Of a stretch of DNA of 32,229 nucleotides, positions 24,425-31,873 are shown piece by piece. This DNA is from Candidatus Fermentibacter sp. (GTDB taxonomy: Bacteria; Fermentibacterota; Fermentibacteria; Fermentibacterales; Fermentibacteraceae): NCBI GenBank assembly GCA_030373045.1, contig JAUCPW010000014.1:1-32229 (forward strand), read 5' to 3'. Every line of letters begins with the position of its first letter. The first letter of the stretch is position 1. The translations under genes and the position numbers were made by a program. The notes below the pieces were generated by a model. It ran no database searches. It had not been told where the DNA came from and worked only from the letters and a program-made list of their open reading frames with translations.

Positions 24425-25728
24425 GATACCACCTGATGGGGATCTGCGGCAGCGGGATGAGCGGCCTGGCGGAGTGGCTCAACCATCTCGGTCACGAGGT
24501 GGAAGGCTGCGACCGGTCTCGGGCGGCGGACTCGACCGAAGGCGGGATAAGGCGCATGCCCGGGCACGGCACGGAGCACGTCCGGGGCATCGACGTGCTG
24601 GTTCACAGCGCCGCCGTACCGCTCGACCATCCCGAGATCGCGGCAGCCAGGGCGGCTTCGGTGAAGGTCCTGAGGCGCAGCGAGATGCTCGCCGAACTGG
24701 CCTCGGGCCATGACGTGATCGCGGTGGCGGGCGCTCACGGGAAGTCAACCACCTCGGCCATGACGGGCTGGGCCCTACAGCAGGCCGGGTTCGATCCGAC
24801 CGTGCTTGTGGGCGCCGAAGTGCCGGGCTGGAGGTCGGGCTTCAGGCCCGGCGGCAGACTTGCGGTGGTCGAGGCCGACGAGTACGACAGGGCCTTCCTC
24901 AGACTGCCGCACCTGCATGCTGCCGTGACGAGCTTCGACCGGGAGCACCTCGAGTGCTACGGTTCGCCGGAGGCCCTCAGGTCGGCGTTCGAGACATTCC
25001 TCGAGCTTTCGGCGCCCGGTGGCGGAGTGGTGGTTCCGGTGGAGGACGAACAGCTCGCGAGGTGGGCATCCAGGATCGGGCGACGGGTCCTGACGGCAGG
25101 GCCCGGAGGAGCCTACGACTGCGTCCCGGTCCGTCCGGACGGCTGGGGTGAGAGATACTCGCTGGGAGACATCACCGGCAGGCTGGGCATCCCCGGACTG
25201 CAGAACCTGCGCAATGCGGCCACTTCGCTCGCACTTCTCCGGCTCGCGGGGCTCGTGCCAGGGGATGCGGCCGGCCCGCTCGAATCGTTCCCCGGTGCCA
25301 GGAGGAGGCTCGAGCGCCTCGGATCGCGGGGAGGAATGCTCGTGATCTCGGACTACGCCCATCATCCCGCCGAGATGGAGGCCTCGATCAAGGCGCTCAG
25401 GAGGGTTCTGGGTGGCTCCCTGGCGGTCGTGTTCGAACCGCACCTGTATTCGAGGACCGCTTCCTTCCACGCAGGGATGGGAGCCGCGCTGGCACTCGCG
25501 GACGTGTCCGCCGTCCTGCCGGTATTCCCCGCCAGGGAGGAGCCCCTGCCCGGAGTCGACGCCGCTCTGGTGGCCCGCGACGCATCGGCCGCGGGCGCCG
25601 ACTGCACTGTGCTCGACCCGGCGGGGCTCGAAGGATTCGCAGACGGCTGCGGCTGCGCGACCGTCGTGTTGATGGGCGCCGGGACGAGCGACGCCCTGGC
25701 CAGGCGGCTGGTGGGGGAGGGATCGTGA
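24421..25728 (+). CDS. murC: UDP-MurNAc: L-alanine ligase MurC
   Basis: MurC starts the stem peptide by adding L-alanine to UDP-MurNAc. The 435-residue product has the N-terminal GICGSGMSGLAEWL, VHSAAVP, ATP-binding GAHGKSTTSAM (Lys108), VVEADEYDRAFL, SFDREHLECYG and ISDYAHHPAEM followed by FEPHLYSRT, the set that distinguishes MurC (the acidic EADEYD and DYAHHP). murB, often next to murC in dcw clusters and sometimes fused to it, is absent here. The end overlaps ftsQ in GTGA. Confidence 0.95.
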   Translation: MRYHLMGICGSGMSGLAEWLNHLGHEVEGCDRSRAADSTEGGIRRMPGHGTEHVRGIDVLVHSAAVPLDHPEIAAARAASVKVLRRSEMLAELASGHDVIAVAGAHGKSTTSAMTGWALQQAGFDPTVLVGAEVPGWRSGFRPGGRLAVVEADEYDRAFLRLPHLHAAVTSFDREHLECYGSPEALRSAFETFLELSAPGGGVVVPVEDEQLARWASRIGRRVLTAGPGGAYDCVPVRPDGWGERYSLGDITGRLGIPGLQNLRNAATSLALLRLAGLVPGDAAGPLESFPGARRRLERLGSRGGMLVISDYAHHPAEMEASIKALRRVLGGSLAVVFEPHLYSRTASFHAGMGAALALADVSAVLPVFPAREEPLPGVDAALVARDASAAGADCTVLDPAGLEGFADGCGCATVVLMGAGTSDALARRLVGEGS

Positions 25729-26432
25729 GGCGCAGGGGGGGCCTGCTCGCAGCTTTCGCAGGAGCGCTGGTGCTCGCCGCCGTGCTGATAATCCTGTACA
25801 GGTTCCTCGAGCACAGGGGCGAGTTCGATCTGAGGCGGATCTCGGTCTGGGGCTGCCGCAGGGTCGATTCGACATACGTGGCCCCCGCACTTGTCGCCCG
25901 GCTCGGGCGGCCCGTCACCGGCATGTCGACCGACTCGCTGGAAGCTGACCTCGAAGCCGTGTCCGGCATCGATTCGGCCGAGGTCTGGCTCGTCTTTCCC
26001 GACGGAGTCGGTGTTGAGCTGGAGCTGCTCGAGCCCGTGCTCGTCCTGAGCGACGGTATCGGCGAGGTCGCCCTGACGGGCGGCTGCGAACCCCTGCCTC
26101 CGACGTTCCTCTCGGATACCCTGACGAGGGTCGTGATGGCAGGCGGGGACAGGGAGGCAGTGCTGCCCGGCCTGGCTGCCTGGGCGGAGGTCGACGGCAT
26201 CCCGGGCGACGTCGAGCTGATCCTGGTCGAGCCGGATGGAGCGGTGGCAGTCGTCTCCGATGGCATGAGAGTGATCCTCGGGTATTCGGACTTCGGGCGC
26301 AGGATGGACCTGTTCCTCGCCGCGGGCGGCCGCGGCGCGCTCCGTGACGGATGGGCCGAGGCCGACGCCAGGTTCGACGGGCAGCTCATCCTGCGGGAGA
26401 ATCCCTCCCTGACAGAGGGGGTGTCCCTGTGA
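25725..26432 (+). CDS. ftsQ: Cell division protein FtsQ (DivIB)
   Basis: FtsQ is a bitopic divisome scaffold that binds FtsL and FtsB. The 235-residue protein has a short arginine-rich cytoplasmic N terminus, one membrane helix at about 7-24, and a POTRA-like domain starting FDLRRISVWGCRRVD (about 33-47), followed by a beta-rich region. Sequence identity in this family is low, so the call depends on topology, POTRA pattern and position between murC and ftsA. It overlaps both neighbours by GTGA. Confidence 0.88.
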   Translation: MRRRGGLLAAFAGALVLAAVLIILYRFLEHRGEFDLRRISVWGCRRVDSTYVAPALVARLGRPVTGMSTDSLEADLEAVSGIDSAEVWLVFPDGVGVELELLEPVLVLSDGIGEVALTGGCEPLPPTFLSDTLTRVVMAGGDREAVLPGLAAWAEVDGIPGDVELILVEPDGAVAVVSDGMRVILGYSDFGRRMDLFLAAGGRGALRDGWAEADARFDGQLILRENPSLTEGVSL

Positions 26433-27667
26433 GCGAACTCCTTTCCGGGCTGGACATAGGTACTGCGACCGTGACCTGCGTGGCCGGCGAACCGATCGAA
26501 GGCGGCGGTGTGAGGATGCTGGGCGCCGGCCAGGCTCCCGTCGACGGAGCGGTCAGGGAAGGCATGCTGCTCGACGTAGGCGCCGTTGTCGAAGCGATCC
26601 ACAGGGCGGTTTCCGAGGCGGCCCTCCTCTGTACGGAGGATATCGGGAGCGTCTTCGTATCGGTGAGCGGTTCGCACGTGAGAGGTTTCGACGGGACGGG
26701 CACGGTCAGCGTGGAAAAACCCGACGGGGATTCCCCTCACGAGATCACCGAAGACGATGTCGCACGGGCGGAGGAGGCGGCCAGGCTGGTCCGGCTTCCC
26801 CCCGGCAGCAGGGTTCTCGACATCGTGAAGCGCGACTACTGCGTCGACGGCTTCGACCGCATCAGGAAGCCGCCCATCGGACTGATGGCCGAGCAGATCA
26901 GCGCCCGGACCTACACCGTGATGGCCGACCGGCTGGCCGTCTCGAACATCGAGAGCGCCGTCGAGGCTGCCGGACTGGACATAGAGGGGATCATTCCCGC
27001 GGCCCTCGCCAGCGGCGCCGCGGTGCTGACCCCGGACGAGATGGAGATGGGCGTGGCCCTCGCCGACATGGGGGGGGGCACCACGGACGTCGCGGTCTTC
27101 AAGAACGGGACCCTGGCCTATCTCGGAGTGGTCCCGCTCGGTGGAAATTCCGTCACCTCCGATCTCCAGGCTCTCAGGATCCCCTGGGCGCAGGCGGAGA
27201 AGCTGAAGACCGACTGGGCGGTGGCATCGAGCTCCCTGGTCGATCCCAACCAGAGCACGAAGGTGATGAGGCTGGGCGGGCGGGGCACCTTTTCCGTGTC
27301 GCATGCCGTCGTATCCCAGGTGGCGGGCCAAAGGGTCGAGGAGATCCTCGAGGCCGTGGCGCTCGAGATCTCGCGTTCGGGCATCGATGCCGTCGATCTC
27401 CCTGGCGGGCTGATCCTCACCGGGGGCGGAAGCAGGCTCAGGGGCATCGCCGAGCTAGCGGGCAGGATCACCGGGCTCCCTGCGGAAACGGGCGTTCCAA
27501 CGGGATTCGAGACATCGACCGAACTCGTGCTTGCTCCCGAGTTCTCGACCGCCGCGGGGCTCGTGCTCCTCGGGCGCGAGAGGCGCGAGGCCGCGGGTGG
27601 ACGCAGGGCTGGATTTCTGGGTGAACTGACGAAGTGGATATCGGGAATAGCAGGGAGGCTCAGATGA
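26429..27667 (+). CDS. ftsA: Cell division protein FtsA
   Basis: FtsA is the actin-like protein that tethers FtsZ to the membrane. The 412-residue product has the phosphate-1 motif GLDIGTATVTC near the N terminus, the FtsA-specific 1C domain, the phosphate-2 motif ADMGGGTTDVAVF, and LTGGGSRLRGI. The last residues, LGELTKWISGIAGRLR, form an amphipathic helix that fits the membrane-targeting sequence. The GTG start is in a GTGA overlap with ftsQ, while the frame is open further upstream only by chance. ftsZ begins 16 nt after the stop. Confidence 0.95.
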   Translation: MSELLSGLDIGTATVTCVAGEPIEGGGVRMLGAGQAPVDGAVREGMLLDVGAVVEAIHRAVSEAALLCTEDIGSVFVSVSGSHVRGFDGTGTVSVEKPDGDSPHEITEDDVARAEEAARLVRLPPGSRVLDIVKRDYCVDGFDRIRKPPIGLMAEQISARTYTVMADRLAVSNIESAVEAAGLDIEGIIPAALASGAAVLTPDEMEMGVALADMGGGTTDVAVFKNGTLAYLGVVPLGGNSVTSDLQALRIPWAQAEKLKTDWAVASSSLVDPNQSTKVMRLGGRGTFSVSHAVVSQVAGQRVEEILEAVALEISRSGIDAVDLPGGLILTGGGSRLRGIAELAGRITGLPAETGVPTGFETSTELVLAPEFSTAAGLVLLGRERREAAGGRRAGFLGELTKWISGIAGRLR

Positions 27668-27683
27668 GCCGGGAGGAGGGGAG

Positions 27684-28844
27684 ATGGTAGTCACTCAGCT
27701 CGTCGAAGTCGGGGAGGAGGCGACCGGGAGGGCCAGGATCAAGGTCGTCGGAGTCGGAGGCTGCGGATGCAATGCGATCAACCGGATGATCAGGGCGAAC
27801 CTGACCGGTGTCGAATTCGTCGCGGTCAACACCGACATGCAGGCCCTCAACAACTGCCTGGCCGACGGCAAGGTGCAGATCGGGCCGAGGGCCACCCGTG
27901 GCCTGGGAGCCGGCGGGAACGTCGAGATCGGCGAACAGGCCGCCGAGGAGAGCCTCAAGGAGATCGAGGAAAGCCTGACGGGATGCCACATGGTCTTCAT
28001 AGCCGCCGGCATGGGCGGTGGAACCGGCACCGGGGCGACCCCGATAGTCGCGCGGGCGGCCGCCGATGCCGGCGCGATAACGGTAGGGGTGGTGACCCGG
28101 CCGTTCGAGTTCGAGGGGGCGATACGCCTCGATCAGGCCGAACACGGCATCGCCGCGCTGCGCAAGGTGGTCGACACGCTGATAGTCATCCCCAACGAGA
28201 GGCTCCGCACGCTGGCCGAGGACGACTCCAAGTTCGAGGACATGCTCGACATGTCCAACAGCGTGCTCCTGAACGCGGTCGAGGGCATCAGCTCCCTCAT
28301 CACCACGCCCGGCGTCATCAACAGGGACTTCCAGGACGTGAAGACCGTGATCACCCAGGGCGGGGGCGCGATGATCGGCACGGGAAGGGCCACCGGCCCG
28401 AGCCGCGCGTCGGAGGCGGCCCGCGAGGCCATCTCCGGCCCCCTCCTCGACGGGATCTCCATCGAAGGGGCGAAGGCGCTGCTGGTCAACATACAGACCT
28501 CTTCGTCGACCTTCAGGTTCAAGGAGTTCGAGGAGGCCATGGAGATGATCACGAGGGCCGCGGGTCCCCAGGCCAACGTCTTCATGGGCACAAGCCTGAA
28601 CGAGAGTCTCGGGGACGAGCTGAGGATCACCGTGGTTGCCACGGGATTCGGGAGCCCGGTCCAGGTGGAGCCCGAGGAGGTCGTGCTGAAGTCGGCCGAC
28701 CGATCCACATCGATCCCGTTCGGCCCCCAGCCGAAGGACAAGGCCCCGTCCCTCAGCGTCCCGTTCAGGCCGCTGACTGGCAACTCGGAGCTGGTGAAGA
28801 GCGAGAGCAAGCTGCCCTCGTTCATCAAGAGGACGGTTGACTGA
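27684..28844 (+). CDS. ftsZ: Cell division protein FtsZ
   Basis: FtsZ is the tubulin-like GTPase that forms the division ring. The 386-residue protein has the N-terminal nucleotide segment VVGVGGCGCNAINRM, the tubulin signature GGGTGTG at 111-117, the VVTRPFEFEG segment, and the T7-loop region NRDFQDVKTVI. After a linker of about 50 residues the end reads LPSFIKRTVD, matching the conserved C-terminal peptide that binds FtsA. A clear GGAGGAGGGG ribosome site precedes the ATG, which suits the high expression FtsZ needs; it is one of the few genes in the operon that does not overlap its upstream neighbour. No intrinsic terminator follows it. Confidence 0.98.
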   Translation: MVVTQLVEVGEEATGRARIKVVGVGGCGCNAINRMIRANLTGVEFVAVNTDMQALNNCLADGKVQIGPRATRGLGAGGNVEIGEQAAEESLKEIEESLTGCHMVFIAAGMGGGTGTGATPIVARAAADAGAITVGVVTRPFEFEGAIRLDQAEHGIAALRKVVDTLIVIPNERLRTLAEDDSKFEDMLDMSNSVLLNAVEGISSLITTPGVINRDFQDVKTVITQGGGAMIGTGRATGPSRASEAAREAISGPLLDGISIEGAKALLVNIQTSSSTFRFKEFEEAMEMITRAAGPQANVFMGTSLNESLGDELRITVVATGFGSPVQVEPEEVVLKSADRSTSIPFGPQPKDKAPSLSVPFRPLTGNSELVKSESKLPSFIKRTVD

Positions 28845-28871
28845 GGAATTCCGTAGATAAAACGTCTATAA

Positions 28872-28900
28872 TTGGACCGGATTGCACCCGGGCGTATATT
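28872..28900 (+). promoter_or_regulatory. Promoter of the radical SAM gene
   Basis: TTGGAC (28872-28877) is followed after 17 nt by TATATT (28895-28900); each matches 5 of 6 sigma70 consensus bases. A perfect TATAAT also lies at 28867-28872 but has no -35 at the right distance (the nearest, TTGACT at the end of ftsZ, is 24 nt away). The expected start near 28907 is about 25 nt before the proposed CTG start. Confidence 0.65.
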
Positions 28901-28931
28901 CCTGCCGTGTTAACAGCGACGGGGGGCGTAA

Positions 28932-30614
28932 CTGAAGCGTAAGTCGGCGGCCGAGAGGTACGAGGAGAGGCGCAGGGATATCCTCTCCCGCGAACGGCAC
29001 ACGCATGGGAAGGCGTCGCGCGGCGTCTTCGAGACCGTGCTCGCCTATCCGAACTCCTACGCCGTCGGGATGACCTCCCTCGGTTTCCAGCGCGTCCTCA
29101 GCCAGATGTCCGACTGGCCCGACACCCTCTGCGAGAGGGCATTCATGCCCGAAGCCGACGAGCTCGCCTGGAGGCGCAAGACAGGGCGCCCCCTCGTGAC
29201 GCTCGACGGAGGCCGCGCTCTGCGCAGCTGCGATCTGCTCGCCTTCAGCATCTCCTGCGAGTACGACTACATAAATGTCCTCGGGATGATGAAGCTCTCG
29301 GGCATCGCACCCAGGGCTTCCGACCGCACCGACGACTGGCCGCTGGTGATAGCGGGCGGCCTCTGCGTGACGGCCAATCCAATGCCGATGGCGCAGTTCC
29401 TCGATGTTATGGTGATAGGCGAGTCGGAGCCCACGCTCGGCCCCCTGCTCGACACCATCAAGAGCATGGGATCCCAGGGCGCGGGCAAGAAGAGACTGCT
29501 GAAGCAGCTGTCCACCCTGCCCGGCATCTACGTGCCGTCGGTGCACTCGGCGAAGTCGCCGAGGGCGTCGATCATGCGCCAGTGGGCCGGTGTGGAGGGC
29601 CTCGGGGCGCACTCCGTGGTCACAACGCCCGAGAGCGTCTTCGAGGACACGATCATGCTCGAGATAGCCCGGGGATGCCCCTTCAACTGCCGATTCTGCC
29701 TGCCCGGGTACGCATATCTGCCCTATCGGGAATCCAGGCCCGAGGACATCATGCCGATCCTCGACTCCATGCCCGGGGGGGCCCGGGTCGGCTTCGTGGC
29801 CTGCTCGCCGGATTCGCACCCGTCGTTCCGCGAGTTCATCGATCACGCGCGTGCGGCAGGTCTCGAGGTCAGCATCGGCTCCCAGAGGGCCGAGAATCCT
29901 TCGCAGCTCGGCGAGGGAGACCTGCACGGCACCACGCTCACCATAGCCCCCGAGACCGGCGCCGACGGCCTGAGGCGCGTGATAGGCAAGAGCCTCCGCA
30001 ACGAGGCCATCCTCAACACCGTGGGCAACGCTTCCGGCTCGGTCTCGCGGATCAGGATGTACTTCATCTACGGATTCCCGTTCGAGACGGACGATGACAG
30101 GGCCGAGATCTCCAGGCTGGTGGCCGAGATCAGGACCCTGACGCCCCTGCCCGTATCCGTCAGCATCAACCCCTTCATCCCCAAGCCCTGGACGGCCTTC
30201 CAGTGGTCACCCCTGGCGCGGGTCGAAGACCTTCGCAGGTGGCGCGACGAGATCACTCGGACGCTCAGAGCCGTCCCGAACGTGGCGGTCAGGTTCCTCG
30301 GCGCCCGGGAGGCGCACATACAGGCCCTGCTTGCCCGTGGTGACCACAGGGTGGGGGATGCGCTGCTCGGAAGGCTCGACGGTGACGGCTGGCCCCAAGC
30401 CTTCCAGAAGGCCGGGATCGACATGAACTGGGTGTTCGAGCAGGTGAAGCCCGGCACCCCGTTCGAGTGGGACTTCATCAACATGGGCTTCGGCTACACC
30501 AGGCTCGCCCGCGAGTTCAGCCTCGCGGCCTCCATGAACCAGGCCCGCTTCCGCGTTCCCGAGAAGCTGACCGAGGCCGTCCCGGCCCAGACGGAAGCCT
30601 CGCCCTGCAGCTAG
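28932..30614 (+). CDS. B12-binding-like radical SAM protein (TIGR03960-type), CTG start proposed
   Basis: The product has an N-terminal cobalamin-binding-like region (LAYPNSYAVGMTSLGF, AFSISCEYDYINVLGMM, PLVIAGGLCVTANPMPMA) followed by a radical SAM core with CxxxCxxC at Cys249/253/256 (RGCPFNCRFCLPGYA), then TIAPETGADGLRRVIGKSL and YFIYGFPFETDDD. This resembles the uncharacterised rSAM family usually fused or adjacent to a DUF2344 protein, which is absent here. The substrate is unknown. The first standard start is GTG at 29037, but that would begin in the middle of the conserved YP..Y.VGM strand. The frame stays open to TAA at 28929, and CTG at 28932 with GGGGGG 5 nt upstream gives a 560-residue protein with a basic N terminus. 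Confidence 0.8.
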   Translation: MKRKSAAERYEERRRDILSRERHTHGKASRGVFETVLAYPNSYAVGMTSLGFQRVLSQMSDWPDTLCERAFMPEADELAWRRKTGRPLVTLDGGRALRSCDLLAFSISCEYDYINVLGMMKLSGIAPRASDRTDDWPLVIAGGLCVTANPMPMAQFLDVMVIGESEPTLGPLLDTIKSMGSQGAGKKRLLKQLSTLPGIYVPSVHSAKSPRASIMRQWAGVEGLGAHSVVTTPESVFEDTIMLEIARGCPFNCRFCLPGYAYLPYRESRPEDIMPILDSMPGGARVGFVACSPDSHPSFREFIDHARAAGLEVSIGSQRAENPSQLGEGDLHGTTLTIAPETGADGLRRVIGKSLRNEAILNTVGNASGSVSRIRMYFIYGFPFETDDDRAEISRLVAEIRTLTPLPVSVSINPFIPKPWTAFQWSPLARVEDLRRWRDEITRTLRAVPNVAVRFLGAREAHIQALLARGDHRVGDALLGRLDGDGWPQAFQKAGIDMNWVFEQVKPGTPFEWDFINMGFGYTRLAREFSLAASMNQARFRVPEKLTEAVPAQTEASPCS

Positions 30615-31288
30615 CGGAGAATTCCCGATCCGCCAGGCTCCCTCTCGAATTCCTCCAGTTGCCCTCTTTCGAAGATTGAACTCTTGATATCCGCCCAGGT
30701 CGAGGGCTGGAGAGCCTGGCCGTCGTAGGCGGTCAGCAGGAAGTCCGAGACCCACCAGTCGAGATTCACGGTGCCTGCCGTTGCACCCCAGCATGACGCG
30801 GCCACCCTGGCGTGGTAGATGAAGCGGAGCGTGTCGCCCGGGGAAACGGCGAGCGAACAGGAGAAGTGCTCCGAACCCTCCGGATTGTACGGCGTCCCCA
30901 TGGCGCTGTCGAAGTACTTGAGAAGGAACGGCTGCGTGTCTCCGTCTATGGAGTACAGGACCGAAACGTGGCCGTAGGCGTCGTCGTACTCGGTTGAGTT
31001 ATACGCTGAGATGAGCCACTCGTGATCGAACTCCAGGACCGCCCCGGTCGTCGCCGCCGGGACGACTATCACGTCCGATATGATGTAAGCGTCATGAATA
31101 TCGTTCTCCCCATATTCGTAGGCGGTTGCGTAGAGATCGACGTAGACCTCGCTCCCGAAACTCCATTCGGGCGTCGCGATCCACCCTTCCGGAAGCGAAG
31201 TGAGGGGATATGCCCACTGGGTGGCGGAGGCCGGCGACACGGCGAACAGGATCGTCAGGACCGTACCTGCAAGGAGCCGGTATCTCAT
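30611..31288 (-). CDS. Secreted protein of unknown function
   Basis: The 225-residue product begins with a clear Sec signal peptide (MRYRLLAGTVLTILFAVSPASA, cleavage expected after about residue 22). The mature part is rich in aromatic and acidic residues and in predicted beta strands, with phrases such as LEFDHEWLISAY, VSVLYSIDGD and DTLRFIYHARVA that recall jelly-roll or cleaved-adhesin-like domains; that resemblance is only an impression. Two cysteines (HFSCSL, ASCWGA) could form a disulphide. There is no lipobox and no obvious sorting signal; the last 25 residues are charged. GGGAGG lies 7 nt before the ATG. It converges with the radical SAM gene, and both stops share one CTAG. I do not recognise the family. 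Confidence 0.75.
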   Translation of the reverse strand: MRYRLLAGTVLTILFAVSPASATQWAYPLTSLPEGWIATPEWSFGSEVYVDLYATAYEYGENDIHDAYIISDVIVVPAATTGAVLEFDHEWLISAYNSTEYDDAYGHVSVLYSIDGDTQPFLLKYFDSAMGTPYNPEGSEHFSCSLAVSPGDTLRFIYHARVAASCWGATAGTVNLDWWVSDFLLTAYDGQALQPSTWADIKSSIFERGQLEEFEREPGGSGILR

Positions 31289-31314
31289 CGGGTACCTCCC
31301 TTGTATGCATGCAC

Positions 31315-31343
31315 ATTTTCCTGGGAATGCAGCCTCGTGTCAA
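31315..31343 (-). promoter_or_regulatory. Promoter of the secreted-protein gene
   Basis: On the minus strand a perfect TTGACA (31338-31343) is followed after 17 nt by GAAAAT (31315-31320), a 4-of-6 match to the -10 box. The predicted leader of about 20 nt contains the GGGAGG ribosome site. Confidence 0.6.
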
Positions 31344-31527
31344 GCATTGGCCGGACGACGCGTGCGCCTGATGATCGATGGTTTGCCGACATCGGCCGGC
31401 AGCCTCCCGGCCGGCGTCCACCACACGCCGATGCCGTTGTGGAGCAAGTGAATATCGCCCACGGATCCATCGCCGGTGGAGGATGCCCGGGGATTCCCGA
31501 CAGATTCACTGAGCAGCTCTGCACGGT
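31344..31527. other. Non-coding stretch between the secreted-protein promoter and the rpmB terminator
   Basis: No convincing gene is visible here. The only structure I see is a 7-bp inverted repeat CGGCCGG/CCGGCCG at 31393-31413 with a 7-nt loop and no T-tract. Short open frames in this stretch show neither a ribosome site nor a recognisable product. Confidence 0.4.
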
Positions 31528-31553
31528 AAAGAAAAGGGCGGCCGAAGCCGCCC
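31528..31553 (-). terminator. Intrinsic terminator of rpmB
   Basis: Read on the minus strand, GGGCGGC-TTCG-GCCGCCC forms a perfect 7-bp stem closed by a stable UUCG tetraloop, followed at once by TTTTCTTT. It begins 20 nt after the rpmB stop. This is a textbook intrinsic terminator and the clearest in the window. Confidence 0.92.
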
Positions 31554-31573
31554 GCGGAACGATGTCGGAAGGA

Positions 31574-31762
31574 TCAGGCCTTCTGGATCTTGCCGGCCCT
31601 GATGCAGGAGGTGCAGACCTTCACCCGCTGTACGAGCCCGCCGAGCCTGACGCGGGCGTTCTGGAGGTTGGGCTTCCAGATGTGCTTCGTGCGCCTGTGG
31701 GAATGGCTGACCCTGCATCCCGTGCCGTAGGAACGGCCGCAGATATCACACTTGAAAGACAT
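31574..31762 (-). CDS. rpmB: Large ribosomal subunit protein bL28
   Basis: The 62-residue product is bL28, a small basic protein of the 50S subunit. It begins SFKCDICGRSYGTG and continues with VSHSHRRTKHIWKPNLQ and VCTSCIRAGKIQK. Two CxxC pairs, in CDIC and CTSC, form the zinc ribbon of the cysteine-containing (C+) form. An in-frame ATG 12 codons upstream would add a non-conserved leader; the ATG at 31762 has GGGGAG at the right distance and gives the normal family start. It is transcribed alone from a strong promoter and ends at an intrinsic terminator. Confidence 0.97.
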   Translation of the reverse strand: MSFKCDICGRSYGTGCRVSHSHRRTKHIWKPNLQNARVRLGGLVQRVKVCTSCIRAGKIQKA

Positions 31763-31797
31763 TTGCTTCTCCCCTTGTGACTCCGGTTTGAAGGCCA

Positions 31798-31826
31798 TTT
31801 ATACCAGATGCCGCAACACTGTGCAA
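31798..31826 (-). promoter_or_regulatory. Promoter of rpmB
   Basis: On the minus strand, TTGCAC (31821-31826) is followed after 17 nt by TATAAA (31798-31803), giving 4 of 6 and 5 of 6 consensus matches. The predicted start near 31791 leaves a leader of about 30 nt with a GGGGAG ribosome site. Confidence 0.75.
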
Positions 31827-31832
31827 GGCCAC

Positions 31833-31861
31833 TTGACCAAACCGCGTCATTCGTCTATCTA
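31833..31861 (+). promoter_or_regulatory. Promoter of ssrA
   Basis: TTGACC (31833-31838) is followed after 17 nt by TATCTA (31856-31861). The expected start near 31868 is about 6 nt upstream of the mature tmRNA 5' end. Its -35 lies only 6 bp from the -35 of the divergent rpmB promoter. Confidence 0.7.
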
Positions 31862-31873
31862 GAGACATTGCGT

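Noticed and set aside
28867-28872. Perfect TATAAT after ftsZ as the radical SAM promoter
   Set aside because: No -35 at 16-18 nt; TTGACT in the ftsZ end is 24 nt away. The TTGGAC/TATATT pair just downstream is better spaced.
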